Origin: Nocardia panacis
GTDB lineage: Bacteria; Actinomycetota; Actinomycetes; Mycobacteriales; Mycobacteriaceae
Assembly: GCF_003598715.1 (NCBI RefSeq)
Contig: NZ_QZFU01000055.1
Span: 62,001-126,000 of the forward strand
Length of the DNA: 64,000 nt
Direction of reading: 5' to 3'
Shown: one piece after another, positions 23,732 to 31,363 of the stretch
Layout of the letters: each line of letters opens with the position of its first letter
How positions within the stretch are numbered: the first letter of the stretch is position 1
Translations under genes and position numbers: made by a program
Notes under the pieces: model-generated
Told to the model about the DNA's origin: nothing
Databases searched by the model: none
Seen by the model: the letters and a program-made list of their open reading frames with translations, nothing else

Positions 23732-24889
23732 CACCCGCTCGAAGCCGTCTGGCACCACGAGGTCACCCCGATCCAGTTCGGCCACCGTGGTTTTGCGCAG
23801 TCCGAGCAGCGCGGAATCGATACCGCCGCGCAGGATGTCGAGCACATTCTCCACGCCCGCTTGACCATTGGCGGCCAGACCCCACAGGTATGCGCGGCCG
23901 ATCATCACCGCCCGCGCACCCAGCGCCACGGCCTTCACCACATCGCTGCCGCGCCGGATGCCGCCGTCGAGCAGCACCTCGACCTGCGTGCCGACCCGCT
24001 CGGCCAGCACCGGAAGCGCCCGGACGGCGGCGGGCGTGCCGTCGAGATTGTTGCCGCCGTGATTGGACACCGAGATGGCCGCTACCCCGGCGTCGACCGC
24101 GCGCAGCGCGTCATCGACCCGCATGACGCCCTTCAACATGACCGGACCGTCCCACTGATCGCAGATCCAGCGCACATCGTCCCAATCCGGTGCGGGCGTA
24201 CCCATCCATTCGCCGTAGGCGGCGAAGAATCCGGGCGCGCCCCCGGACCCGACGGCCATATTGGGTGCGGTGAGATCCGGAATCGTCCCGGCGCGCAGGT
24301 AGGTCCTCAGCCAGCGCGGCTTGATCACGGTCTGCGGGGCGAACTTCAGCATGGTGCGCAGATCCAGCTTCTCGGGGATGACCGGACTGCCCCAGTCGCG
24401 GCCGTGCGAGAACGACCAGTCGAGGGTGAGGATCAGCCCAACGGCCCCCGCGCTTTTCGCGCGCGCCATGCGTTCGAGCATCTCGTCCTTGCCGCCGCAC
24501 CAGTAGAGCTGGAACAGGGTGGCCGGGTTCGCGGCGATCACCTGCTCGATCGGCTTGCTGGCGAAAGAGCTGAGCCCCATGGCGATTCCGCGCGCGGCGG
24601 CGGCGCGGGCCACCGCGACCTCACCGTCGGGGTGCACGGCCTGCACTCCGGTGGGCGAGATCAGGACCGGCATCGAGAGTCGCTGCCCGACAACGGTGGT
24701 CGACTGATCGCGGGCGCCGATCGGACCGGCGGCGTGCGGGGCGAAGCCGAGTTCGGTGAAGGCGCGCTGATTATCCTCGATGGTCTGGCCGCGCTCGGAT
24801 CCGGCGATCAGCGCGCCGTAGACCGATTTCGGCAATCGCTTCTCGGCCCGCCGCTGGGCCTCGGCGACGGTTTCGAACCACGGGTTCAT
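23717..24889 (-). CDS. mftD: Mycofactocin maturase MftD (FMN-dependent alpha-hydroxy acid oxidase family)
   Basis: 390 residues. It matches the MftD/LldD1 pattern of M. tuberculosis Rv0694 along its length: WFETVAEAQRRAEKRLPKSVY, MPVLISPTGVQAVHPDGE, FSHGRDWGSP, MLKGVMRVDDA, SVSNHGGNNLDGTPA (catalytic histidine), and ALGARAVMIGRAYLWGLA with the FMN-phosphate site. MftD oxidises the cyclised dipeptide AHDP to pre-mycofactocin. Start overlaps the mftE stop by one base (TGATG), so the two are translationally coupled. Precursor mftA, chaperone mftB, radical SAM mftC and glycosyltransferase mftF are not nearby. Confidence 0.93.
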   Translation of the reverse strand: MNPWFETVAEAQRRAEKRLPKSVYGALIAGSERGQTIEDNQRAFTELGFAPHAAGPIGARDQSTTVVGQRLSMPVLISPTGVQAVHPDGEVAVARAAAARGIAMGLSSFASKPIEQVIAANPATLFQLYWCGGKDEMLERMARAKSAGAVGLILTLDWSFSHGRDWGSPVIPEKLDLRTMLKFAPQTVIKPRWLRTYLRAGTIPDLTAPNMAVGSGGAPGFFAAYGEWMGTPAPDWDDVRWICDQWDGPVMLKGVMRVDDALRAVDAGVAAISVSNHGGNNLDGTPAAVRALPVLAERVGTQVEVLLDGGIRRGSDVVKAVALGARAVMIGRAYLWGLAANGQAGVENVLDILRGGIDSALLGLRKTTVAELDRGDLVVPDGFERVLGAG

Positions 24890-25590
24890 CAGGGCTGTCC
24901 TTCCTGGAGATGTTCCGGCCACCACAGCCGGAGTCGGTCGAGCAGATCGTCGGTCGAGCGGTCGAGCAGCGCGCGCCCCTCGGCGGCGGTCGCGCCCGTG
25001 GGATCGCCGAGCACCCCATTGGGGCTGACGGCGCGCACGCCTTCGGCCATCAGTCGCGGCATGAGCTCGGAAAGCGGTGCGGTGACGCCCTTCTCGGCGC
25101 GGTCCAGGCGCACGCCCGCCGGATCGATGGCCAGGCACAGTGCGGTCTCGGAGCGGCCCGCGTGCGGATCGGAATATCCGCGCGGCGAATACGCGCGCAC
25201 GTCACGCGATTCCGCGCGCAGCAGGGCCACCGCGCGCCGCAGCGGTTCGATATTGCCGCCGTGTCCGTTGACCAGCACGATGCGCGCGAAACTCGCGGTG
25301 GCGCTGCGGCACAGCTCGACGAGCACCAACTCCAGCGCGGCCTGTCCGATGGACAGGGTGCCGGGAAAGTCGGCGTGCTCACCGCTGGCGCCGTACGGGA
25401 TCGCGGGCGCGACAAGCACTTGCGGCCGCGCCGCGCTCACCCTGCGGCACAGTGCCAGCGCCACATCGGTATCGGTGGACAGCGGCAGGTGCGGCCCGTG
25501 CTGCTCGGTCGCGCCGACGGGCACGGCCAGGATCGCGCCGCCGCGCGCGCCCGCCTCGGGCCAGGTGAGATCCGCCACACTGTCGACCAC
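24889..25590 (-). CDS. mftE: Mycofactocin peptidase MftE (creatininase family)
   Basis: 233 residues. Creatininase-fold metal ligands and MftE-type motifs are visible: VPVGATEQHGPHLPLSTDTD, PAIPYGASGEHADFPGTLS, RIVLVNGHGGNIEPL, DPHAGRSETAL and GVLGDPTGATAAEG. MftE releases the C-terminal modified dipeptide from the MftA peptide. GTG 25590 is preceded at 8 nt by GATAAT, so the mRNA is probably leaderless. In mycobacteria the order is mftD then mftE within a longer cluster; here mftE comes first and the rest of the pathway is absent. Confidence 0.92.
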   Translation of the reverse strand: MVDSVADLTWPEAGARGGAILAVPVGATEQHGPHLPLSTDTDVALALCRRVSAARPQVLVAPAIPYGASGEHADFPGTLSIGQAALELVLVELCRSATASFARIVLVNGHGGNIEPLRRAVALLRAESRDVRAYSPRGYSDPHAGRSETALCLAIDPAGVRLDRAEKGVTAPLSELMPRLMAEGVRAVSPNGVLGDPTGATAAEGRALLDRSTDDLLDRLRLWWPEHLQEGQP

Positions 25591-25597
25591 GCCGCGA

Positions 25598-25623
25598 GAT
25601 TATCGTCAGTCACTGACATAATC
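25598..25623. promoter_or_regulatory. MftR operator candidate in the mftE-mftR divergent region
   Basis: An imperfect 26-bp dyad: GATTAT-C-GTCAG on the left, TCA in the centre and CTGAC-ATAATC on the right; the arms match except for one extra base. It overlaps the mftE -10 (25599-25604). A third copy, GATAATC, lies at 25643 over the mftR -10. A TetR dimer bound here would block mftE; this is inference. Confidence 0.55.
25599..25604 (-). promoter_or_regulatory. -10 element for mftE, leaderless
   Basis: Minus-strand GATAAT, 8 nt before GTG 25590, lies inside the dyad described above. Confidence 0.45.
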
Positions 25624-25642
25624 AAGCGCGGCACCGGACGGC

Positions 25643-25648
25643 GATAAT
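25643..25648 (+). promoter_or_regulatory. -10 element for mftR, leaderless
   Basis: GATAAT, 8 nt before GTG 25657. The same sequence and spacing serve mftE on the other strand, so the two promoters are mirror images. Confidence 0.45.
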
Positions 25649-25656
25649 CACTACCC

Positions 25657-26277
25657 GTGACGGCAACGCGCGGGCGGCCCCGCGGCACCAGCAAACGCGA
25701 ACTCGAACTGATAGCCATGCGCCTGTTCGACGAGCGCGGCTTCGAGGAGACCACCGTCGAGCAGATCGCCGCCGCGGCCGGAATCAGCGGCCGCACCTTC
25801 TTCCGCTACTTCCCCACCAAGGCCGAAGTGCTCTGGTACCAGTTCGACGCCGAGGTCGCCGCACTGCGGGCCGCCTTCGCCGACATGCCCGAGGACGTCC
25901 CCATGATGACCGCCGTGCGCCGAGTCGTGGTCAACGCCAACCGGTATCGCGCCGAGGACGTCCCCGAACTGCGCACCAGAATGCGCCTGGTCAGCTCGAT
26001 TCCGGCGCTCGCCGCCACCGCGGGCGCGCACTACGACGCCTGGGAGCGGGCCGTCGGGGCGTTCGCCGCCGCCCGACTCGACCAACCCGAGGACGCCCTC
26101 ATCCCCCTCGCCGTCGGCCGCTGCACCCTCGCGGCGGCCCGCGCCGCCTTCGACGCCTGGCTGGGTCGCGCCGACACGGATCTGACGGTCTATCTGGACG
26201 AGGCACTGACCGCTCTCGCGCGCGGATTCGCTCCTGATGTACCGGCAGGTTTCGGCGGCGAGGGGTCGCGGGTATGA
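25657..26277 (+). CDS. mftR: MftR-like TetR regulator of mycofactocin genes
   Basis: 206 residues. The TetR HTH is TTVEQIAAAAGISGRTFFRYF, followed by PTKAEVLWYQFDAEVAALR, which closely resembles MftR of mycobacteria (TFFRYYPSKNAVPWGDFD). The central segment ELRTRMRLVSSIPAL also fits. MftR represses mft genes and responds to long-chain acyl-CoA in mycobacteria. It is divergent from mftE-mftD, with a dyad between. A SigF-type promoter for the next operon is embedded in its last 30 bp. Confidence 0.82.
   Translation: MTATRGRPRGTSKRELELIAMRLFDERGFEETTVEQIAAAAGISGRTFFRYFPTKAEVLWYQFDAEVAALRAAFADMPEDVPMMTAVRRVVVNANRYRAEDVPELRTRMRLVSSIPALAATAGAHYDAWERAVGAFAAARLDQPEDALIPLAVGRCTLAAARAAFDAWLGRADTDLTVYLDEALTALARGFAPDVPAGFGGEGSRV
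26248..26275 (+). promoter_or_regulatory. SigF/SigB-type promoter for the stressosome operon
   Basis: GGTTT (26248) and GGGTAT (26270) are separated by 17 nt, matching the mycobacterial SigF pattern GGTTT-N15-17-GGGTAT exactly. Transcription would start near 26283, about 80 nt before rsbR, and the promoter lies inside the 3' end of mftR. A general-stress sigma factor driving its own control module is a known circuit. Confidence 0.6.
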
Positions 26278-26281
26278 CTAG

Positions 26282-26306
26282 GCTCGGTAACGGCTCGCAA
26301 CCGAGC
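26282..26306. terminator. Short hairpin after mftR
   Basis: GCTCGGT (26282) and ACCGAGC (26300) form a 7-bp GC-rich stem with an 11-nt loop, five bases after the mftR stop. There is no T-run. It could be a weak terminator for mftR or a 5' structure of the rsbR transcript. Confidence 0.35.
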
Positions 26307-26364
26307 AGCACGTTCAGTCCGATCGCTTAGACCGACCCAAGCGTCGAAAGGGGCAGGAAACTCC

Positions 26365-27267
26365 ATGTCCGAGGTGTCCACGAGCCTTTCGGCGGATACG
26401 GTGGCCGCAGGCCCCGTCGACAACCTGCTCCCCGAGCTGGTCGAACATCTGCGGCAGAACCGCACGGCGCTGCGCGAGGAGTGGGCGCGCCGCATCGGCG
26501 ATGCCCAACTGCTCACGGCGATGACGCCGGAGGAGGTCTTCTCCGAAGCCACCTCGATCTACGACAACTACGTCGAGGTGCTCGAAACCGGTAGCGCCGA
26601 GGCACTTCAGGCCTACGCCCGCGATCTGTCCGAGCGCATCATTCCCCGAGGCGTGGAGATCGAGGAGGTCATCGGCATCGTGCTGCTGCTGCGAGATGTG
26701 CTGGCCCGCTCGCTGTTCCAGAAGTATCAGGCCGATTTCGAACTGCTCAACGCGGTGCTCGACGCCTACGAGCCCGCGGCCAACCGCATCGCCAACACCG
26801 TGACCGTCTCCTTCGTCCAGGAACGCGAGCGCGTCATCCGCCAGCAGCAGGAGGCCATTCGCGAACTGTCCACCCCGGTGCTGCAGGTGCGCGAGCAGTT
26901 GCTCATCCTGCCGATCATCGGCGTCCTCGACGGACAGCGCGCCCGCCAGCTCACCGAACAGTTGCTGCGCGCCATCCGGGCCAATCGCGCCAAGGTCGTC
27001 GTCATCGATATCACCGGTGTCCCGAAGATCGACTCCACCGTCGCCAACCACCTGGTGCAGACCGTCGACGCCTCGGGTCTCATGGGTGCCAATGTCATCA
27101 TCACCGGTCTGTCCTCCGAGATCGCCCTCACACTGGTCACCATCGGCTTGGATCTGTCCAAGATGAATGCGGTGGGCGACCTGCAGGGCGGCATCGAGGA
27201 GGCGGAAAGGCTGCTCGGGTACGAGGTTTCGCGCACCGAGCGCGCCGGCGAGCGTGACGGTCGCTGA
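26365..27267 (+). CDS. rsbR: Stressosome sensor protein RsbR (helical N-domain plus STAS)
   Basis: 300 residues. The N-terminal half is helical and globin-like, as in RsbR proteins, ending in the linker helix RERVIRQQQEAIRELSTPVLQVRE. The C-terminal STAS domain is LLILPIIGVLDGQRARQLTEQLL to the end. The two phosphorylatable positions of RsbRA correspond to the threonine in ELSTPV and to serine/threonine in KIDSTVA. It would form the stressosome core with RsbS and release RsbT on stress. ATG 26365 follows a purine-rich ribosome site. First gene of a six-gene operon. Confidence 0.93.
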   Translation: MSEVSTSLSADTVAAGPVDNLLPELVEHLRQNRTALREEWARRIGDAQLLTAMTPEEVFSEATSIYDNYVEVLETGSAEALQAYARDLSERIIPRGVEIEEVIGIVLLLRDVLARSLFQKYQADFELLNAVLDAYEPAANRIANTVTVSFVQERERVIRQQQEAIRELSTPVLQVREQLLILPIIGVLDGQRARQLTEQLLRAIRANRAKVVVIDITGVPKIDSTVANHLVQTVDASGLMGANVIITGLSSEIALTLVTIGLDLSKMNAVGDLQGGIEEAERLLGYEVSRTERAGERDGR

Positions 27268-27279
27268 CCAGGCGGGGTC

Positions 27280-27672
27280 ATGCCGGTTCCGATACTCAAG
27301 CAGGGAAACTATCTGATCGCGTCGGTCCAGTCCGCACTGACCGACGCCGATACCGAACGCCTCCAGGACGACCTGATGACGCAGGTCAGCAGATATCGCT
27401 CGCACGGCATCATCGTCGATGTCACCGCGATCGACGTGATGGACTCCTTCGCCGCGAGATCGCTGCGCACCATCGCGCACATGACGCGGCTGCGCGGCGC
27501 GGATACGGTGATCGTCGGCCTGCAACCGGAAGTCGCCTTCGCCATGGTCCAGTTGGGCCTCACCTTCGAGGATATGCACACCGCCCTGGATCTGGAGGAG
27601 GGCCTGGCCTGGCTGGCCCACAAGACGCCCGCCCGCCGCCGCCAACGAGACGGTCGTGACAGTGGCCGCTGA
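27280..27672 (+). CDS. rsbS: Stressosome scaffold RsbS (STAS protein)
   Basis: 130 residues, single STAS domain. VDVTAIDVMDSFAARSLRTIA carries serine 56, equivalent to the RsbT-phosphorylated Ser59 of B. subtilis RsbS, and LQPEVAFAMVQLGLTFEDMHTALDLEEGL matches the RsbS C-terminal half. RsbS holds RsbT in the stressosome. A short basic tail after residue 115 is unlike the B. subtilis protein and overlaps the rsbT start by 17 nt. Confidence 0.93.
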   Translation: MPVPILKQGNYLIASVQSALTDADTERLQDDLMTQVSRYRSHGIIVDVTAIDVMDSFAARSLRTIAHMTRLRGADTVIVGLQPEVAFAMVQLGLTFEDMHTALDLEEGLAWLAHKTPARRRQRDGRDSGR

Positions 27673-28075
27673 GAATGTGGTGATCGCGGTACAGGTGTCG
27701 GGCGACATCGTGACCGCGCGACAGGCCGGCCGTGAACTGGCGGCCAAACTCGGCTTCTCGCTGACCGATCGCACCATGATCTCCACGGCGATCTCCGAGA
27801 TCGCCCGCAATATCACCAGTTACGCTGGGAGCGGAGAGATCCGGTTGCTCGTCGACGATCGCGAGGGTCGTCCGGCGCTGGTGGTGCAGGCCGAGGATCA
27901 GGGTCCGGGCATCCTGGATATCACCCGCGCCCTGGAGGACGGGTATTCCACCGGCCGCGGTCTGGGTTTGGGGCTGCCCGGCGCGCGTCGATTGATGGAT
28001 CGGCTGTCCATCGAATCCGCGCCCGGCCGAGGCACTTTGGTGGAAATGTGGAAGTGGGTGCCCAGCGGTGCGTGA
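27656..28075 (+). CDS. rsbT: Switch kinase RsbT
   Basis: 139 residues, GHKL-type serine kinase. The N-box is TAISEIARNITSYA, the G1 box is EDQGPGI, and G2 is GLGLGLPGARRLMD. RsbT phosphorylates RsbS and RsbR; once freed it binds and activates an RsbU-type phosphatase. Starts at GTG 27656 (or GTG 27662) inside the end of rsbS, and its stop overlaps the next start, so expression is coupled. Confidence 0.93.
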   Translation: MTVAAENVVIAVQVSGDIVTARQAGRELAAKLGFSLTDRTMISTAISEIARNITSYAGSGEIRLLVDDREGRPALVVQAEDQGPGILDITRALEDGYSTGRGLGLGLPGARRLMDRLSIESAPGRGTLVEMWKWVPSGA

Positions 28076-28700
28076 GGACGGGTTCATCGGCCGGATCGAG
28101 TGGGCGGTGGCCGGTCGGGCACTTCCCGGTCAGCGGGTCTCCGGCGATCGGGGCGTGGTGTTGGACGCGGGCGGCGATTCGGTGCTGTTCGCGGTGCTCG
28201 ACGGTTTGGGGCACGGCGCGCCCGCCGCGGATGCCGCGGACCGGGCCGCGCAGGTCCTGGCGGACAACAGGGCCGAACCGCTGGATGTCCTGATGGTGCT
28301 GTGTCATCGGGCGATGGCCGATACCCGCGGCGCGGCGGTATCGCTGGCACTGTTCGAGGCGGGCGATACGGTGCGCTGGCTCGGGGTGGGCAATGTCGAG
28401 TCGCGGGTGCTCACGCTGGGGCCCGGCGGGCTCACCGTACGCGCCACCGTCTTGCTCACCGCGGGCATTGTCGGCTATCGGTTACCGCAAAACCTGCAGC
28501 CGCAGACCATTCCGGTCCGCCCCGGCGATTTGTTGCTGATGGCCACCGACGGTATCGTCCCCGAATCCGCCGACGGCATCGACCTTTCCAGGTCCACCGC
28601 CGAGATCACCGCCGAGATCCTGGCCAGGCACGCCAAGGACACCGACGACGCCCTGGTGCTCGCGGCGCGGCATCGCGGCGGGACGGCGACGCCCCCGTGA
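28068..28700 (+). CDS. rsbX: RsbX-like PP2C/SpoIIE phosphatase
   Basis: 210 residues. PP2C-type metal-binding segments are FAVLDGLGHGAPAADAA near 42-58, WLGVGNVESRVL near 105, and PGDLLLMATDGIVPE near 150 (aspartate ligand). It lacks sensor domains, like RsbX, which resets the stressosome by dephosphorylating RsbR and RsbS. The start GTG 28068 overlaps rsbT by 8 nt, and the stop overlaps the next start as GTGA. Confidence 0.87.
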   Translation: MREDGFIGRIEWAVAGRALPGQRVSGDRGVVLDAGGDSVLFAVLDGLGHGAPAADAADRAAQVLADNRAEPLDVLMVLCHRAMADTRGAAVSLALFEAGDTVRWLGVGNVESRVLTLGPGGLTVRATVLLTAGIVGYRLPQNLQPQTIPVRPGDLLLMATDGIVPESADGIDLSRSTAEITAEILARHAKDTDDALVLAARHRGGTATPP

Positions 28701-30937
28701 GCGCGACGCTGTCGGCCTTCCTCGACGACTACGCCGCGGCCCTGCGCCGCCACTTGGACGCGCCGGATCAGGCCGGTTTGGCCGAGGGCTACGAACTCGG
28801 CAGGCGCGCCCTGGTGGAGGGCATCAGCCTGCTCGACCTGACCGAGAACCACTACCGGGTGGCGCGGGCGGCGGGCGGCGGCGATCCGGCGGTCGACGAG
28901 ATCGCGTTGGAATTCCTGTTGCAGACGCTGGCCGCGCTGGATATCGCCACCCGAGGCTATCTCGACGGCGCCCGCCGCTATGAGCAACAGCGTTCCCGCG
29001 CCGACGATCTCGCCGATCGCGACGCGTTCCGCACCGCGCTGGTGGAATCGCTGCAGGACGGCTTCTTCGTCGCCAACGCGCAGGGCGCCATCGTCGAGGT
29101 CAATTCGGCCTTCGGCGCGCTGACCGGATACGGCCCGACGGAGGTGCCCTATCCGCAACCGCATCCGTGGACCCTGCCCGACGGTCCGGACTATCGGGAC
29201 CTGGTCTCCGAATCGCAGCGGTTCGTGCTGCCGATCCGCCATCGCGACGGGCGCGTGGTGTGGTTGGGGGTCAGCACCAGCGCCCTGATCAAACCGGAGA
29301 ACAACGAGCGCATCTACGTCGGCACGATTCGCGATATCACCGCCGAGCACGACGCGCGGGCGCGCGAGCAGGCGGCCTCCCGGCTGGCGACGGCGGTCGC
29401 GGCGGCCACCAGCGTGGTGGAGGTGCTCGCGGTCGGCTTGGACGAGGTGCGGCGCACCGTGGGCGCGCAGACCGCGATCGTCTCGGTCTGGCCCGGTCGA
29501 CAGACCGGGCCGGAGGTGTATATCTCCGGCGCGCAAGAGGATTCTGACGACGAGGGCCGCGCGCTGCTCGACCGGGCACGGCGCACCCCGGCCCGCAGCC
29601 TGTTCGCGATTCCGGACGGCGCCGACTACGCCGAAGGCATCGTCGCACCCCTCGGCGAGACGGGCGATGCCGCGCTGTGGCTGCGCTTCGCCGCGCCGCG
29701 CGCCGTCAGCGCCGCCGACTGGACGCTGTTCTCGCTGCTGATCGGTCATCTCAGCCTGGCGGTGCAGCGGGCGCGCAACTTCGACCAGGCCCGCTCCACC
29801 TCCCTGACATTGCAACGGGCCATGCTGGGGCCGATCGAATTGCCGCCGCGCTTCTCGGTGCACTACGAACCCGCGCTGCCGCCGTTGGAGATCGGCGGGG
29901 ACTGGTACGACGTGGTGCCGCTCAAGGACGGCACCATCGGCGTCGTCGTCGGCGACTGCGTGGGTCGCGGTCTGTCGGCAGCCGTGGTGATGGGCCAATT
30001 GCGCACGGCGGCAAGGGCTTTACTGCTGCGCGGCGCCGGACCGGCGCAGTTGCTCACCGAATTGGATCCGGTGGCGGCCCGAATTCCCGGCGCCATGTGC
30101 ACCACGGTGTGCGCCGCGGTCCTCGACCCGGTGCGCGGACTGGTCCGCTACAGCAGCGCCGGACATATGCCGCCCATCCTGGCCGAGGTGCGGGCGCGGG
30201 GCAGACTGCTGGAGAACGGGCGCTCGGTGCCGCTGGCCACCTTCGAACCCCCGCGCCGTCCCGAGGCCACCACCGCGCTCGCACCGGGGTCGACGCTGGT
30301 CCTGTTCACCGACGGCCTGGTGGAGCGGCGCGGGGTCGATATCGACGAGGGTTTCGCGGAGATCTCGGCGGTGCTGGCCGAGACCTCGGGCAAACTGCCG
30401 CGCGAGGTGGCCGACGCGGTGCTGTCGCGGCTGCGTCCCGCCGCGGGCTACGACGACGACGTGGCCATGGTGGTGTACCGGCAGCCGCCCGCCCCGCTGC
30501 ATCTGGAGGTGCCCGCCGAGGCCACCCGGCTGGCGCCCATGCGCCGCGCGCTCAAGGCGTGGCTGGCCGCCGCCGCCGTCCCGCACGAGTTGGCCGCCGA
30601 CCTGGTCGCCGCCGCCAATGAGGCGTGCAGCAATAGCATCGAACACGCCTACCGTACCAAGGATGCTGCGGCACAACCCGGTTCGGTGTTGCTGCGGGCC
30701 GAGTGCGGCACCCAGCAGGTGGTGATCCTGGTGCTCGACAACGGCACCTGGAAACCCCGATCGGCCGATCCGGGCCACCGGGGTCGCGGCATCGATATGA
30801 TGCGGGCCCTGACCGAGGAATTGGATATCGACCACACCGGACCGGGCACCAGAGTCCGCATGTCGGTCACCTTGCCCGCCATCGCTTTTCCGGTGGCGAA
30901 CCCACTGCGTGGGACGAACCGGCAGATTTCTGGGTGA
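28697..30937 (+). CDS. Multidomain RsbU-like phosphatase: RsbU-N, PAS, GAF, PP2C, ATPase
   Basis: 746 residues. Residues 1-100 resemble the RsbT-binding N-domain of RsbU (FLDDYAAALRRHL, GISLLDLTENHY). A PAS domain follows (110-220, LVESLQDGFFVANAQGAIVEVN), then GAF (229-375), SpoIIE/PP2C phosphatase (380-597, EIGGDWYDVVPLKDG, GRGLSAAVVMGQLR) and a C-terminal GHKL ATPase (601-730, VAAANEACSNSIEHAY, HRGRGIDMM). It could both dephosphorylate a STAS antagonist and act as an RsbW-like anti-sigma kinase. The open frame extends upstream, but GTG 28697 at the GTGA overlap begins the true protein. No separate rsbW is in the window. Confidence 0.9.
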   Translation: MSATLSAFLDDYAAALRRHLDAPDQAGLAEGYELGRRALVEGISLLDLTENHYRVARAAGGGDPAVDEIALEFLLQTLAALDIATRGYLDGARRYEQQRSRADDLADRDAFRTALVESLQDGFFVANAQGAIVEVNSAFGALTGYGPTEVPYPQPHPWTLPDGPDYRDLVSESQRFVLPIRHRDGRVVWLGVSTSALIKPENNERIYVGTIRDITAEHDARAREQAASRLATAVAAATSVVEVLAVGLDEVRRTVGAQTAIVSVWPGRQTGPEVYISGAQEDSDDEGRALLDRARRTPARSLFAIPDGADYAEGIVAPLGETGDAALWLRFAAPRAVSAADWTLFSLLIGHLSLAVQRARNFDQARSTSLTLQRAMLGPIELPPRFSVHYEPALPPLEIGGDWYDVVPLKDGTIGVVVGDCVGRGLSAAVVMGQLRTAARALLLRGAGPAQLLTELDPVAARIPGAMCTTVCAAVLDPVRGLVRYSSAGHMPPILAEVRARGRLLENGRSVPLATFEPPRRPEATTALAPGSTLVLFTDGLVERRGVDIDEGFAEISAVLAETSGKLPREVADAVLSRLRPAAGYDDDVAMVVYRQPPAPLHLEVPAEATRLAPMRRALKAWLAAAAVPHELAADLVAAANEACSNSIEHAYRTKDAAAQPGSVLLRAECGTQQVVILVLDNGTWKPRSADPGHRGRGIDMMRALTEELDIDHTGPGTRVRMSVTLPAIAFPVANPLRGTNRQISG

Positions 30938-30961
30938 CGATGCGGCACGAAGGCACGGTTC

Positions 30962-31360
30962 ATGGCAGATTGGAATGCTGTGACCAACACTTCCGGAGAT
31001 GCGTATCCCTTGGCGGACACCATGACCACGTCGGTCGACGAACGCGACGGCGCGACCGTGCTCACCGTGGTCGGTGAGGTGGACCTGGCCACCGCACCCG
31101 CACTGGAGAGCGCGATCGAGTCGATCCTCGGCGGCAAACCCGCGGCGCTGGTCATCGACCTGACCGCCGTGGGGTTCCTGGCCTCGGCGGGCATGGCCAC
31201 CCTGGTGGCCGCGCACAAGCGGGCGGGCGCGGCCACCGAGATCGCGCTCGTCGCGGAGGGTCCCGCCACCAGCCGCCAGCTCAGGATGACCAGCCTCGAC
31301 CAGGTCTTCGCCATGCACACCACCCTGGACGAGGCCCTGGCCAGCCTGCGCAGGCGCTGA
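30962..31360 (+). CDS. Anti-sigma factor antagonist (STAS, RsbV-like)
   Basis: 132 residues. The STAS domain is VDERDGATVLTVVGEVDLATAP, with the phosphorylatable serine in FLASAGMATLVAAH. It is the likely substrate of the phosphatase and kinase modules encoded just upstream. When dephosphorylated it would sequester the anti-sigma factor. A GAAGG ribosome site lies 8 nt before ATG 30962. The gene ends 3 bp before the convergent LLM oxidoreductase. Confidence 0.9.
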   Translation: MADWNAVTNTSGDAYPLADTMTTSVDERDGATVLTVVGEVDLATAPALESAIESILGGKPAALVIDLTAVGFLASAGMATLVAAHKRAGAATEIALVAEGPATSRQLRMTSLDQVFAMHTTLDEALASLRRR

Positions 31361-31363
31361 GTC

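Noticed and set aside
25591..25656. Hidden mftA peptide gene between mftE and mftR
   Set aside because: The 66-bp gap is fully used by the promoters and dyad and has no frame ending in the MftA-type Val-Tyr.
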